From the NCBI GenBank assembly GCA_001438205.1, contig LICG01000007.1:1-63403 (forward strand): DNA of 63,403 nt. The letters are read 5' to 3'. The stretch comes from Cryomorphaceae bacterium BACL7 MAG-120322-bin74. Lineage in GTDB: Bacteria > Bacteroidota > Bacteroidia > Flavobacteriales > Schleiferiaceae. Both the position numbers and the translations under genes were made by a program. Below the pieces are notes generated by a model. That model did no database searches, was not told where the DNA came from, and worked only from the letters and a program-made list of their open reading frames with translations. Positions 43,750-53,198 of this stretch are shown here, piece after piece; within the stretch, counting starts at the first letter, position 1, and each line of letters starts with the position of its first letter.

Positions 43750-44961
43750 ATGGCCTGCAGCTCATGTTCAACAGATGGTGGTGTCCCCAAAGGGTGCAAG
43801 AGCAATGGCTCGTGTGGTACAGGGGGCTGTAATACGTACAATGTATTTGATTGGCTATCCAATATGTCCTTGCCCGCTGGAGAGCAAGCTTTTCCTTGGG
43901 CCGAAATCCGATTTAAGAATGGCCGAAAGGATTTTTACTTTAATCAAGAAAATCTTTCACTCCATGCAGGTGAAGCCGTAACGGTAAGCACCCCCCATGG
44001 AGGCCATGATATCGGTACCGTTTCTGTGACCGGTGAGCTGGTCCGCATTCAAATGCGCAAGGCAGAAGCCGATCCCGCACAAGAAAACCCATTCGTCATC
44101 TATCGCAAAGCCTCTCAGCGAGATCTTGACCGTTGGAAAGAAGCGCGTGATAGAGAACAAGATTTGATGTTGCGCTCGCGCAGCATGGCTAAGCAGCACG
44201 GTCTTGAAATGAAGATTTCAGACGTAGAATGCCAAGGGGATGGCGCGCGGGCAACCTTTTATTACACAGCCGACGCCCGCGTTGATTTCCGGGCATTGAT
44301 CCGCGAACTCTCTAGCGTCTTTGGCCTACGGGTTGAAATGCGTCAGGTTGGCGCACGTCAAGAGGCGGGTCGTCTTGGTGGTATCGGCAGTTGTGGCCGA
44401 GAGCTTTGCTGCAGCACATGGCTCAAGGATTATCGCTCGGTATCTACGAGTGCCGCCCGTTATCAACATCTGAGCCTCAACCCTACAAAGTTGGCAGGCA
44501 ATTGTGGCAAGCTAAAGTGCTGCCTGAACTATGAGCTTGATCAATATGCCGAGGCCCTAAAAGCTTTTCCAAAATCGCAACGCGTCAAAACCAAAAAAGG
44601 CCGTGCTGATGTTCAAAAGATGGACATTTTGACCGGCATGGTGTGGTTGGCCTATAAAGAAGAACCCGGTCGATGGGTGGCCATGAAGGCGGAAGACTTT
44701 TCTGAAATGGTGGCCATGAACCAACGAGGTGAAGAGCCCACCTCTCTAGAGGAAAAAGAAATTCAATTGGTGGTTCAAAGCACCGAGCCTGCCCTCATTC
44801 AACCTGAGGAAGGCAGTCTTACCCGATTCGATCGACCCAAAGGAGAACTTGGAGGAAAGAACCGCAAAAGCGGTGGGCGCAACCGTTCACGTTCCGGAAA
44901 TCAAAATAACCGTCAACGGCCTGCCCAAAATTCCTCCAACACTCATGGATCGGCTTCTTAA
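43750..44961 (+). CDS. PSP1 domain protein, RicT/YaaT-like, with Cys-rich N-terminus
   Basis: A 403-residue cytoplasmic protein. The PSP1 core is clear from GSCGRELCCSTWL and NCGKLKCCLNYEL. The first 27 residues hold five Cys (positions 3, 6, 16, 22 and 27), a likely metal or iron-sulfur site. In Bacillus, RicT joins RicA and RicF to guide RNase Y and carries Fe-S clusters; the role in Bacteroidota is not settled. The C-terminal 50 residues are basic and low-complexity (GGRNRSRSGNQNNRQR), suggesting RNA contact. It overlaps gldH by 17 bases. The order PSP1-gldH-PBP1A is a known Flavobacteriia arrangement. Confidence 0.9.
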   Translation: MACSSCSTDGGVPKGCKSNGSCGTGGCNTYNVFDWLSNMSLPAGEQAFPWAEIRFKNGRKDFYFNQENLSLHAGEAVTVSTPHGGHDIGTVSVTGELVRIQMRKAEADPAQENPFVIYRKASQRDLDRWKEARDREQDLMLRSRSMAKQHGLEMKISDVECQGDGARATFYYTADARVDFRALIRELSSVFGLRVEMRQVGARQEAGRLGGIGSCGRELCCSTWLKDYRSVSTSAARYQHLSLNPTKLAGNCGKLKCCLNYELDQYAEALKAFPKSQRVKTKKGRADVQKMDILTGMVWLAYKEEPGRWVAMKAEDFSEMVAMNQRGEEPTSLEEKEIQLVVQSTEPALIQPEEGSLTRFDRPKGELGGKNRKSGGRNRSRSGNQNNRQRPAQNSSNTHGSAS

Positions 44962-45424
44962 ATTCATTGTTTTTGCTGTTCTCTTGACCTTTGGGTGGTC
45001 TTGTCAAAAAGCGCCCCTTGTTCAGCACGTGACCACCTTTGCGCACGATGCTTGGTGGCCTGACTCTGTCATTACCGTCGATGTGCATGTGACCGATACG
45101 CTTGCCGTCTATCGTGTTGCTTTTCAAATTCGTCATAGCGAAGACTATCCTTACAGCAATTTGTACCTCTTCCGCGAAATACGCTCCGAAACCCAAACGG
45201 AATATCAGGATACGGTTGAGGTGCGTTTGTCTAATGCGCAAGGCGCTTGGTACGGTCAGGGCGTTGGCGCGCTAAAAACCTTGGAATTGCCCTTTAAACA
45301 AGCGGGTTTAAGGTTTCCTAAAGTAGGGAATTACCGTTTTCGTTTTCAGCACGGTATGCGCGACACCCCATTACACGGTATGCGAGATTTTGCGCTTACC
45401 ATTGAAGAAGAGCCCACCGAATAG
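44945..45424 (+). CDS. gldH: Gliding motility lipoprotein GldH
   Basis: A 159-residue lipoprotein with a hydrophobic N-terminus and lipobox LTFGWSC (Cys near residue 20). HDAWWPDSVITVDV, NLYLFREIRSE and AQGAWYGQGVGALKTLELPF fit GldH, needed for gliding in Flavobacterium johnsoniae. The ATG at 44945 puts the lipobox in place; the earlier ATG at 44849 reads through the PSP1 gene. It lies three bases upstream of the PBP1A gene. Gliding itself cannot be concluded, as GldH also occurs in non-gliders. Confidence 0.87.
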   Translation: MDRLLKFIVFAVLLTFGWSCQKAPLVQHVTTFAHDAWWPDSVITVDVHVTDTLAVYRVAFQIRHSEDYPYSNLYLFREIRSETQTEYQDTVEVRLSNAQGAWYGQGVGALKTLELPFKQAGLRFPKVGNYRFRFQHGMRDTPLHGMRDFALTIEEEPTE

Positions 45425-45427
45425 ACT

Positions 45428-47722
45428 ATGGCAAAATCCTCTCCATCCCAAGACTTTAGAACCTACGTTAAGTACTTCTGGATTTTTGTTTTTGGTGCCC
45501 CCCTGGGGTTGGTTCTGGCGCTCCTCCTCACCTGGGCCGGCCTTTTTGGCGCGCTCCCTTCGACCGAAGAAATTGCCAATCCCAAAAGCTTTCTAGCCAC
45601 CGAAATCTTATCGGCAGATGGCAAGCAGATTGGCACCTTTTTTATGGAAAACCGGGTGCATGCCGATTATAGTGAACTGCCTCCTCATTTGGTCAACGCG
45701 TTGATTGCCACAGAAGATGAGCGCTACCTCCGTCATGCCGGCATTGACTTCAGGAGCCTCGCCAGAGCGGTTGTCACCCTTGGCGGTGGTGGCGGCGGCT
45801 CAACCGTTACCCAACAGTTAGCCAAACAGATGTTCCATGGTGAGGGGTCCAGCCATATCGTCTCCCGCGTTCTGCAAAAATTAAAAGAGTGGGTGATCTC
45901 TCTTCAGCTGGAAAGCCGCTATTCTAAGGAGGAGATTATCGCGATGTATTTCAACCAGTTTGATTTCTTATACCAAGGCGTAGGCGTATACAATGCTGCC
46001 AATGTGTATTTTGGTAAACGGCCCGAAGAGCTCACAATCGAAGAGTCTGCTATGTTGGTGGGTATGTTCAAAAATCCCTGGGCCTATAACCCAGCAAAAC
46101 AAGGCAGAGAGCAAATTGCCTTAGACCGTCGCAACACCGTTTTGCGTCAAATGCAGCGCAACGATTTTATCACGGAAGAGGAAGCTGATCGTCTCATCGC
46201 CCTTCCCGTTGTACTCAACTTCCAACGTCAAGGGCATGATCAAGGCCTTGCCCCGTATTTGAGAGAGAACATTCGGGCCTATATGAAGGACTGGATTGCA
46301 GACCACCCTAAAGCGGATGGGAGCACCTATAACCTCTATACGGATGGGCTCAAGATTTATACGACCATTGACAGCCGAATGCAGCGCATGGCAGAAAAAG
46401 CGATGGAACGCCATTTGACCAATTTGCAAAGCCTCTTCTTCCAACAAATTGCCAAGCGGAAAGCGGGGCCCTTCTATTTTCAAGGAGGTGATTCGTATGC
46501 TGAAGGGCAAAAAATCATCGCGCGCGCTATGCGCCAGGCAACGCGCTACAGGCATTACCAGGATTCTGGATGGTCGGAGGAACGCATTGTCAAAGAATTC
46601 AAAACGCCTCGGGATATGAAGATCTTTTCTTGGGGTGGTGACCTAGATACTGTTTTAAGCCCTTGGGACTCTATACAGTACTATAAGAGTGTGTATCAAG
46701 CGGGGCTATTGAGCGTAGAACCGCAAACCGGATTCATTAAGGCCTGGGTAGGGGGCATTGATTTTCGCCACTTCAAATATGACGCAGTGAAGCAGGGGCG
46801 CCGTCAAGTAGGCTCAACCTTCAAGCCCTTTGTCTACGCTGCCGCCATTGCCGATAAAAAGTACTCACCCTGTATGCAGGTGCCCAACATTCAAACCTGT
46901 ATTGAGGCGGGCCAGTTTGGCCTTCTTGAACCTTGGTGTCCGTCAAATTCTGATGACAAGTATGGCGGTGTCCTAACCCTCAAACAGGCCATTGCCGGCT
47001 CTGTAAACACCGTGACTACGTATCTGATGAAGCAAATTGGCCCTCGTCCCGTCATACAGATGGCGCGCGCACTGGGCGTGACCTCCAACATTCCAGAAGT
47101 ACCTTCCATTGCGCTGGGAACCGTTGACCTCTCCATTTATGAGCTGGTGGGCGCTTATACCGCCTTTGGCAACCAAGGGCTCTACACGGAGCCCATCGTG
47201 ATGCTGCGTATTGAGGACAAAAATGGGGTGGTCTTAGATGAATTTGCGCCCGAAACCCGTGAGGTATTCTCCCCTGAAATCGCCTATACCATGGTAAACC
47301 TTTTACAGGGGGTAACCCAAAGCGGAACCGGGGTTCGCCTGCGTCACACGGGGGCTGGCTATGGTAGTTACGTCACCGGGTATCCCTATGGATTTGACAA
47401 TCCCATTGCAGGAAAAACAGGAACTACCCAAAACAATTCCGACGGCTGGTTTGTCGGAATGGTGCCCAACCTTGTCACCGCCGTATGGACGGGTTGTCAA
47501 GATCGCTCTGCACATTTTGGTTCAACAACCTATGGACAGGGGGCTACCACCGCATTGCCCATCTGGGCTTTGTACATGAAGTCTGTCTATAGCCAGCCAG
47601 AGCTCGGTATTCGGCGTGATGCTTTTGACCGACCCAATGGACCCATTACCATTCCATTAGATTGCAATACCTTCTTATCCGAAAGTGCAGAAATGCGTGA
47701 AGAACGCTCTGAATACAACTAA
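45428..47722 (+). CDS. Penicillin-binding protein 1A (bifunctional peptidoglycan synthase)
   Basis: A 764-residue class A PBP that polymerises and cross-links peptidoglycan. After one membrane helix (residues about 12-38), the GT51 domain shows [14 protein letters not shown] and [13 protein letters not shown]. The transpeptidase has SxxK as [11 protein letters not shown], SxN as SVNTV and KTG as GKTGTTQNN. It follows gldH by three bases and precedes the CoA-transferase genes by two, so all five genes from 43750 probably share a transcript. Confidence 0.95.
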   Translation: MAKSSPSQDFRTYVKYFWIFVFGAPLGLVLALLLTWAGLFGALPSTEEIANPKSFLATEILSADGKQIGTFFMENRVHADYSELPPHLVNALIATEDERYLRHAGIDFRSLARAVVTLGGGGGGSTVTQQLAKQMFHGEGSSHIVSRVLQKLKEWVISLQLESRYSKEEIIAMYFNQFDFLYQGVGVYNAANVYFGKRPEELTIEESAMLVGMFKNPWAYNPAKQGREQIALDRRNTVLRQMQRNDFITEEEADRLIALPVVLNFQRQGHDQGLAPYLRENIRAYMKDWIADHPKADGSTYNLYTDGLKIYTTIDSRMQRMAEKAMERHLTNLQSLFFQQIAKRKAGPFYFQGGDSYAEGQKIIARAMRQATRYRHYQDSGWSEERIVKEFKTPRDMKIFSWGGDLDTVLSPWDSIQYYKSVYQAGLLSVEPQTGFIKAWVGGIDFRHFKYDAVKQGRRQVGSTFKPFVYAAAIADKKYSPCMQVPNIQTCIEAGQFGLLEPWCPSNSDDKYGGVLTLKQAIAGSVNTVTTYLMKQIGPRPVIQMARALGVTSNIPEVPSIALGTVDLSIYELVGAYTAFGNQGLYTEPIVMLRIEDKNGVVLDEFAPETREVFSPEIAYTMVNLLQGVTQSGTGVRLRHTGAGYGSYVTGYPYGFDNPIAGKTGTTQNNSDGWFVGMVPNLVTAVWTGCQDRSAHFGSTTYGQGATTALPIWALYMKSVYSQPELGIRRDAFDRPNGPITIPLDCNTFLSESAEMREERSEYN

Positions 47723-47724
47723 GC

Positions 47725-48426
47725 ATGATTCAAAAAGTAGTCCCCAATGCGGAAGCCGCTGTGGAAGGAATCGCCGATGATATGACCATGATGTTTGGCG
47801 GTTTTGGCCTTTGTGGCATTCCCGAAAATGCCATTGCCGCCGTGCGCGCCAAAGGGGTAAAAGGATTAACCTGTATCTCGAACAATGCGGGCGTGGATGG
47901 TTTTGGTCTGGGGTTGCTCTTGGAGACGCGCCAGGTAAAAAAAATGATCAGCTCCTATGTCGGCGAAAACGACGAGTTTGAACGTCAAATGCTTTCCGGT
48001 GAGTTAGAGGTGGAGTTGATCCCTCAGGGTACATTAGCCGAGCGGTGTCGCGCCGCTGGCGCCGGCATTCCCGCTTTTTTCACTCCGGCTGGTTTTGGAA
48101 CAGAGGTAGCAGAAGGCAAGGAGGTGCGCCATTTTAATGGAAAACCCCATATTCTTGAGCACGCTTTTGATGCAGACTTTGCCTTTGTAAAGGCCTGGAA
48201 AGGGGACGAGGCAGGCAACCTCATATTTAAAGGAACGGCCCGCAACTTTAACCCCATGATGGCGATGGCGGGCAAAATCACCGTCGCGGAAGTAGAAGAG
48301 CTGGTCCCTGCGGGTCAATTAGACCCCAACGCCATTCATGTCCCGGGCATTTTTGTCCACCGCATCTTCGAGGGCGCCCATTTTGAGAAACGCATTGAAC
48401 AACGTACGGTCCGACCGCGCGCTTAA
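47725..48426 (+). CDS. scoA: 3-oxoacid CoA-transferase subunit A
   Basis: The alpha subunit of a succinyl-CoA:3-ketoacid CoA-transferase, which activates acetoacetate using succinyl-CoA. The 233-residue protein has the CoA-binding stretch [16 protein letters not shown] and the later [20 protein letters not shown]. Subunit B follows after ten bases. The acetoacetyl-CoA formed could enter the thiolase step used by the phenylacetate genes 13 kb downstream. Confidence 0.94.
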   Translation: MIQKVVPNAEAAVEGIADDMTMMFGGFGLCGIPENAIAAVRAKGVKGLTCISNNAGVDGFGLGLLLETRQVKKMISSYVGENDEFERQMLSGELEVELIPQGTLAERCRAAGAGIPAFFTPAGFGTEVAEGKEVRHFNGKPHILEHAFDADFAFVKAWKGDEAGNLIFKGTARNFNPMMAMAGKITVAEVEELVPAGQLDPNAIHVPGIFVHRIFEGAHFEKRIEQRTVRPRA

Positions 48427-48436
48427 TTCCTTCCCC

Positions 48437-49096
48437 ATGGCATTAGACAAAAACGGCATCGCACAACGTATTGCACAAGAATTACAAGATCGCTGGTATG
48501 TAAATCTGGGTATTGGCATTCCCACCTTGGTCGCCAACTATATCCCCGAAGGCATTGACATTGAGTTCCAATCTGAAAATGGCATTCTTGGCATGGGTCC
48601 ATTCCCGTGGGAGGGGGAAGAAAATGCAGATCTAATCAACGCCGGTAAGCAAACCATCACGGCACTGCCTGGCGCCAGCTTTTTTGACAGCGCCACGTCC
48701 TTTGGAATGATCCGAGCACAGAAAGTTCAACTCACTGTGCTCGGCGCCATGGAGGTTTCTGAAACTGGTGACATCGCAAACTGGAAAATCCCTGGAAAGA
48801 TGGTCAAAGGCATGGGGGGCGCGATGGATTTAGTGGCGAGCGCAGAAAATATCATTGTCGCGATGCAGCACACCAACCGCGCAGGCGAATCTAAACTTTT
48901 ACCGGCTTGTTCTCTTCCGCTTACCGGTGTAGGGTGCGTCAAGAAAGTGGTCACGGATCTAGCTGTTTTGGCTATTGATCCCCTACGTGGCTTTGTATTA
49001 TTGGAACGCGCGCCCGGTGTTTCTGTAGAAGACATTGTAGCCAAGACCGCTGGTCGTTTAGTTGTGGAGGGGGATATCCCCGAAATGAAGCTCTAG
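48437..49096 (+). CDS. scoB: 3-oxoacid CoA-transferase subunit B
   Basis: The beta subunit, 219 residues, carrying the catalytic Glu in FQSENGILGMGPFP. YVNLGIGIPTLVANY is the glycine-rich start of the domain. I use the ATG at 48437 (MALDKNGIAQRIAQ); the ATG at 48338 would begin within scoA. It ends the plus-strand chain and converges on the ABC gene with 39 bases between, where I see no clear terminator. Confidence 0.94.
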   Translation: MALDKNGIAQRIAQELQDRWYVNLGIGIPTLVANYIPEGIDIEFQSENGILGMGPFPWEGEENADLINAGKQTITALPGASFFDSATSFGMIRAQKVQLTVLGAMEVSETGDIANWKIPGKMVKGMGGAMDLVASAENIIVAMQHTNRAGESKLLPACSLPLTGVGCVKKVVTDLAVLAIDPLRGFVLLERAPGVSVEDIVAKTAGRLVVEGDIPEMKL

Positions 49097-49135
49097 TGCC
49101 CCTTTTTGGCGCCTACGGCCTTCAGGGGTGTTCCA

Positions 49136-50617
49136 TTACGGATGTGACGTCTTTGGTTGAACGGTGAGTTCCATCGTCCGGTCGCTCATATACTGAACAA
49201 CCCGCGCATCATGCGATATAAAGAGGTAGCTGAATTCAAACGCATCTTTTAGGTCATTCAACAGATTCAGCACCTGGGCCTGGACGCTCACGTCTAAGGC
49301 AGCCACCGACTCATCGCAAATCACCAAGTGTGGCTGTACTGCAAGCGTGCGCGCTATCCCTATACGTTGCCGCTGCCCCCCGCTAAATGCATGAGGATAT
49401 TTGTCATAGGCCTCTTGTGGCATCCCTACCGCTTGTAATAACTCGAGCACTTTTTCTTTTTGTTCCTCTGGGCTTCCCTGTAGTCCATGCACCCTCATGG
49501 GTTCTCGTATCGCCTCCCCAACCGTCATCCTTGGGGACAAGCTTGAAAAGGGGTCTTGAAAGATGTACTGAATTTCGCGCGCCATGGCTTGACGACCCGC
49601 CCGGCTCAATCCATCAATGCGCTTTCCGCGGTAAAAAATTTCTCCCCCGTCAGGCTGAACCAAATTGACAAGGCATTTGGCTATGGTCGATTTTCCACTT
49701 CCGCTTGCGCCAATCAAGCCAAGGGTTTCCCCTTCATGCACAATCAAATCAAGATCTGCAAAGACGGTGATGCCCTTGTATTGCTTTGCTAGCTGTTTTA
49801 CTTCCAATAAAGGGGTTTTTCCGGCAAAGACAGGGCGCTCTGCGCTGCTCGGTGGGGTGCCCTCCAAAAAGTCTTGCACTGTCGGTAGGCGCAAGGGCTT
49901 TCTGCCCACGGGCGGTCTTGATGCCAAGAGCCCTTGTGTGTAAGGGTGTTTGGGCGATTCCAGTACATCGTTTGCAGATTCTGCTTCTACCACGATTCCA
50001 TTGCGCATAACCAAAATATGGTCTGCCACCGCGGCCACGGCATCAAAGTCATGGGAAATAAACAACATCGTCATCCCCGTTTCTTGTTGCAGCTGGCGTA
50101 GTAATGTGAGAATATCGTGCGCTACCGCATGGTCGAGTGCCGTGGTGGGCTCATCCGCGATGAGCAGGACTGGGTCTTGTACCATGGCCATCGCGATCAT
50201 GATGCGCTGGCGTTGGCCGCCACTAAGCTGGTGTGGGTATTTTCGGAAGGACGCCTGTGGCTCAGGAATCTGCACCCGCTCCATCCACCGAATTGCCTTG
50301 GCCTTTGCCTCGGTTGGTTCTGCTCCCCTTGCGATGGCCGCTTCCACAATTTGCGCCCCTACGCGCATGGTGGGATTTAGCGCAGTCATAGGCTCTTGAA
50401 ACACCATGGCGCGGCGCAGCGTCCTAACCGAGTCCAGCCCCTCTCCTTCTGCCTCCAAGTTGGGGGGTAGTAAGTCCATCAAGGCTAAGGCTGTAAGAGA
50501 CTTTCCAGACCCAGACTCCCCAACCAATGCAGTGCAGGTCCCCGCGGCCAAAGGGACAGAAATACCCTGTACCAACAGCGCGTTGGGGGAAGAAATTACA
50601 AGGTTGTCAACGCGCAT
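49136..50617 (-). CDS. Tandem ABC transporter ATPase (peptide/nickel type, DppD-DppF fusion)
   Basis: A 493-residue protein with two complete ABC domains. Domain 1 has GESGSGKS, LSGGQRQRIMIAMAM and LLIADEPTTALD; domain 2 has GASGSGKS, FSGGQRQRIGIA and LVICDESVAALD. This is the architecture of YejF and GsiA, which power uptake of peptides. No permease or binding protein gene is adjacent, so the membrane partner is encoded elsewhere. The ATG at 50617 (MRVDNLVI) is preferred over 50680, which overlaps the upstream gene. It follows the serine hydrolase gene by seven bases. Confidence 0.93.
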   Translation of the reverse strand: MRVDNLVISSPNALLVQGISVPLAAGTCTALVGESGSGKSLTALALMDLLPPNLEAEGEGLDSVRTLRRAMVFQEPMTALNPTMRVGAQIVEAAIARGAEPTEAKAKAIRWMERVQIPEPQASFRKYPHQLSGGQRQRIMIAMAMVQDPVLLIADEPTTALDHAVAHDILTLLRQLQQETGMTMLFISHDFDAVAAVADHILVMRNGIVVEAESANDVLESPKHPYTQGLLASRPPVGRKPLRLPTVQDFLEGTPPSSAERPVFAGKTPLLEVKQLAKQYKGITVFADLDLIVHEGETLGLIGASGSGKSTIAKCLVNLVQPDGGEIFYRGKRIDGLSRAGRQAMAREIQYIFQDPFSSLSPRMTVGEAIREPMRVHGLQGSPEEQKEKVLELLQAVGMPQEAYDKYPHAFSGGQRQRIGIARTLAVQPHLVICDESVAALDVSVQAQVLNLLNDLKDAFEFSYLFISHDARVVQYMSDRTMELTVQPKTSHP

Positions 50618-50624
50618 GAATGGA

Positions 50625-51887
50625 CTATCGGCCCGCCTCAACGGGTAAGGCATCCGACTCACCCATAGCGTGGGCCTCACGTGGTTCGATTACCTCTTGG
50701 GGTGACCCCAAAGCGTCCTTGGGTTTCTGCACGGGAGACGTAAAATCTCGTTGAACGTATTCCGTTACCGTCTGCATAAAGGAAGAGGGCAGTCCATTTT
50801 CTCGGTCCCCTCCCCCCTCTTGATGGCCAATTCTGACAAGGACCATATTGCGCTCGGGTATTGCGACAATCCACTGCCCTAGATGCCCACGAAGCGCAAC
50901 AAAGGGAACCTCTGATTCCCATAATTCTCCTTCTGGCGCGGGCACGGAGCCCACCCAAAAACTATATCCATAAAATGCCTCTAACCCTGGGGTGCTCGCG
51001 GTATATAAAAAGGTACTATCGACCAAGACTTCGCCGTTCCATCGTCCATGTTGAAGAAGAAGCTTGCCCAGTCTTCCATAATCGCGCGCGGTCGCATTAA
51101 AACAGCAATAGGTAAGCGCATTTCCGCTATCATCAAGGTGCCAAAATGCATCCGACGTGGCCCCCATGGGAGCCCAAAGCTTAGCGGAGGCATATTCATA
51201 TACCTTCATTCCTGTGGCTTCCTCCAGGCAAAAGCCCAACAACGCCGTGGCGCCCGATTGGTATTCATACTGCTGGCCGACATTTTCACCGATGGCACAC
51301 CCTGTGACCGTGGCGCGAAGATCCTTTCCATAATAGGCCTTTGCAGTAATGCCAAAGGGATTGTAATAATCCTCTTGCCAGTCCATGTCTGCCGTCATGG
51401 CGCTCAAGTTGCCCAAGGTGAGTACAGAAGCTCCCGCACCATGCAGTTCAGGAAGGTAGTCGGTGGCTTTCGCGTCCCAGCTGGGGATTTTCCCTTCTTG
51501 AATAGCTACTTGCACTAACATCGTCACGATGGACTTTGCCATAGAAAAGCTATTCGTCCTTGCATCAGGACTCACTTTGTTGTCATAATCTTCATAGCGC
51601 AATGTGTCGCGCGTAAACACTAAAAAAGCGCCTGTTTCAATATCACTGAACATGGTCTGAAGGGCATCGCTAGGGGCGTAGGCCATGTCCAACTTTGTTG
51701 GCCAGGGTTGCGGATTGGGTGCCAAGACATTCCCCGCTTCAAAGGCAGTGCCATCAAAAATATTGCTGGTCACATGTCCTTGCAGATAGGTAGCATAGAC
51801 CCCTTTGAACAAATAACTGAACCAAGAGGCTTGGATAAGAAGGAGAACAATCGCCACAGCGATCAAGGTTTGGACCACGCGTTTCAT
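50625..51887 (-). CDS. Serine hydrolase of the beta-lactamase class C / S12 family
   Basis: A 420-residue protein anchored or exported by an N-terminal hydrophobic segment (VVQTLIAVAIVLLLIQASWF). The S12 catalytic SxxK is in NSFSMAKSIV; the second motif reads YQS (YEYQSGATALLG) and the third HLG (GHLGQWIV). Members cleave or transfer D-amino-acid peptides or esters; true beta-lactamase activity is not implied. The start at 51887 lies four bases after a TACCTTTT element. Confidence 0.88.
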   Translation of the reverse strand: MKRVVQTLIAVAIVLLLIQASWFSYLFKGVYATYLQGHVTSNIFDGTAFEAGNVLAPNPQPWPTKLDMAYAPSDALQTMFSDIETGAFLVFTRDTLRYEDYDNKVSPDARTNSFSMAKSIVTMLVQVAIQEGKIPSWDAKATDYLPELHGAGASVLTLGNLSAMTADMDWQEDYYNPFGITAKAYYGKDLRATVTGCAIGENVGQQYEYQSGATALLGFCLEEATGMKVYEYASAKLWAPMGATSDAFWHLDDSGNALTYCCFNATARDYGRLGKLLLQHGRWNGEVLVDSTFLYTASTPGLEAFYGYSFWVGSVPAPEGELWESEVPFVALRGHLGQWIVAIPERNMVLVRIGHQEGGGDRENGLPSSFMQTVTEYVQRDFTSPVQKPKDALGSPQEVIEPREAHAMGESDALPVEAGR

Positions 51888-51891
51888 CGTC

Positions 51892-51899
51892 AAAAGGTA
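51892..51899 (-). promoter_or_regulatory. Possible -7 element (TACCTTTT) of the serine hydrolase operon
   Basis: Seven of eight positions match TAnnTTTG; it ends four bases before the ATG at 51887. Confidence 0.35.
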
Positions 51900-51929
51900 C
51901 TGCTTTGATTGAATAAATGGTAGCCTTCG

Positions 51930-52691
51930 CTATTCGGCCTTGGGCAGAAGCGTTGTGGCGGATACCTGCCCTATTTCTACCTGAAAATGGCGTGCAAAAT
52001 GGCCCAATACTTTGGCCTTAACCTCTACCTCATCAACGGGCCTTTCCAGCTCTAAATGCAGACTTGTGACGGCTTTGTCGGTGATGCCACACGGGACAAT
52101 ATGCTGAAAATACGTAAGGTCCGTATTTACATTGAACGCCCACCCATGCATGGTTACCCATCGGCTCGCCCGAACACCCATGGCGCAAATCTTTCGGGCA
52201 AAAGGCGTCCCAACATCCAGCCAAACCCCCGTTTCTCCTGGGCTTCGGTCTCCTTTCAATCCGTATTCCGCCAACGTGTCAATGATGACATCCTCAAGCG
52301 TTCGCAGATACCGATGAATGTCCGTAAAATGGTGATCCAAGTCCAAAATAGGATAGCCAACCAACTGGCCCGGACCGTGGTAGGTAATGTCTCCCCCGCG
52401 GTTGATCTTATAAAAGGCAATCCCGAGGGCTTTAAGCTCTGTCTCGTTAGCGAGCAAATTGGCCATATCACCACTTTTGCCCAAGGTATAAACATGATTA
52501 TGCTCCACAAACAACAAATGGTCTTCGGTAGGTGTCTGTGCTTCCTCGGGTTGGTTTCGGTTAGATGACTTACGGGCCAATATGCCCGAAAAAACAGCCT
52601 CCTGTATGTCCCATGCTTCTTGGTAGTCCATCACGCCCAGGTCCGCAAAACGAACAGACCGCAATGGCTTTGAATGGTTAGTAGAGGACAT
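51930..52691 (-). CDS. lipB: Lipoyl(octanoyl) transferase
   Basis: LipB moves octanoate from acyl carrier protein to lipoyl domains of 2-oxoacid dehydrogenases. The 253-residue protein has RGGDITYHGPGQLVGYPIL, the catalytic Lys in ARKICAMGV and the catalytic Cys in QHIVPCGI. It has an insertion near residue 35-55 (rich in Asn, Glu, Gln), usual in Bacteroidota forms. Its start is 51 bases from the divergent acetyltransferase gene. Confidence 0.95.
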   Translation of the reverse strand: MSSTNHSKPLRSVRFADLGVMDYQEAWDIQEAVFSGILARKSSNRNQPEEAQTPTEDHLLFVEHNHVYTLGKSGDMANLLANETELKALGIAFYKINRGGDITYHGPGQLVGYPILDLDHHFTDIHRYLRTLEDVIIDTLAEYGLKGDRSPGETGVWLDVGTPFARKICAMGVRASRWVTMHGWAFNVNTDLTYFQHIVPCGITDKAVTSLHLELERPVDEVEVKAKVLGHFARHFQVEIGQVSATTLLPKAE

Positions 52692-52742
52692 AGCGTTTGG
52701 GTTCTTGAAGAGTGGCGTAAAAATACGACATTGGTACCCCGT

Positions 52743-53192
52743 ATGATAGAACCACGTCTTGCCCCCTTTTCTGAATTAAGCCTACACGCGCTTTATGCGA
52801 TTCTCGCTTTGCGCTCTGAAGTCTTTGTCGTGGAGCAAGACTGCCCTTATCAGGACCATGATGGGAAAGATGCTGAAAGCCTTCATTTATGGTATGCCTC
52901 AGCCCAAGGGGACCTCCTTGCGTATGCGCGCTTACTGCCTCCTGGGCTATCCTATCCCGAGGCGGGCATTGGCCGTGTGGTCACCGCACCAAGTGTCCGG
53001 CGCACCGGACTAGGGAAGGAGTTGATGCGGGTTGCAATTGAAAAAACGCGCAACCATTGGCCCGGAGAAGACATTGTCATCATGGCGCAATGTTATTTAC
53101 TTGATTTCTATAGCCGGTTGGGATTTGTGACGGAGCGTGAAGAATTCTTAGAGGACGGAATTCCACATCGTTGGATGCGGCTGCGCCCCTAA
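52743..53192 (+). CDS. GNAT family N-acetyltransferase, ElaA-like
   Basis: A 149-residue protein with the ElaA signature ALRSEVFVVEQDCPYQDHD and the acetyl-CoA loop APSVRRTGLGKELM. The acceptor is unknown. The ATG at 52743 is preferred to one at 52674 that lies inside lipB. It is convergent with paaE, six bases apart. Confidence 0.88.
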   Translation: MIEPRLAPFSELSLHALYAILALRSEVFVVEQDCPYQDHDGKDAESLHLWYASAQGDLLAYARLLPPGLSYPEAGIGRVVTAPSVRRTGLGKELMRVAIEKTRNHWPGEDIVIMAQCYLLDFYSRLGFVTEREEFLEDGIPHRWMRLRP

Positions 53193-53198
53193 TGGGGC

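Noticed and set aside
44819-45241. A 140-codon minus-strand frame opposite gldH.
   Set aside because: It is antisense to the PSP1 gene end and gldH and shows no conserved motif.
47725-49096. scoAB as the phenylacetate or oxoadipate CoA-transferase of the paa pathway.
   Set aside because: The phenylacetate pathway works with CoA thioesters after PaaK and does not need this transferase; the genes lie in the PBP1A operon, so only a general ketoacid role is supported.
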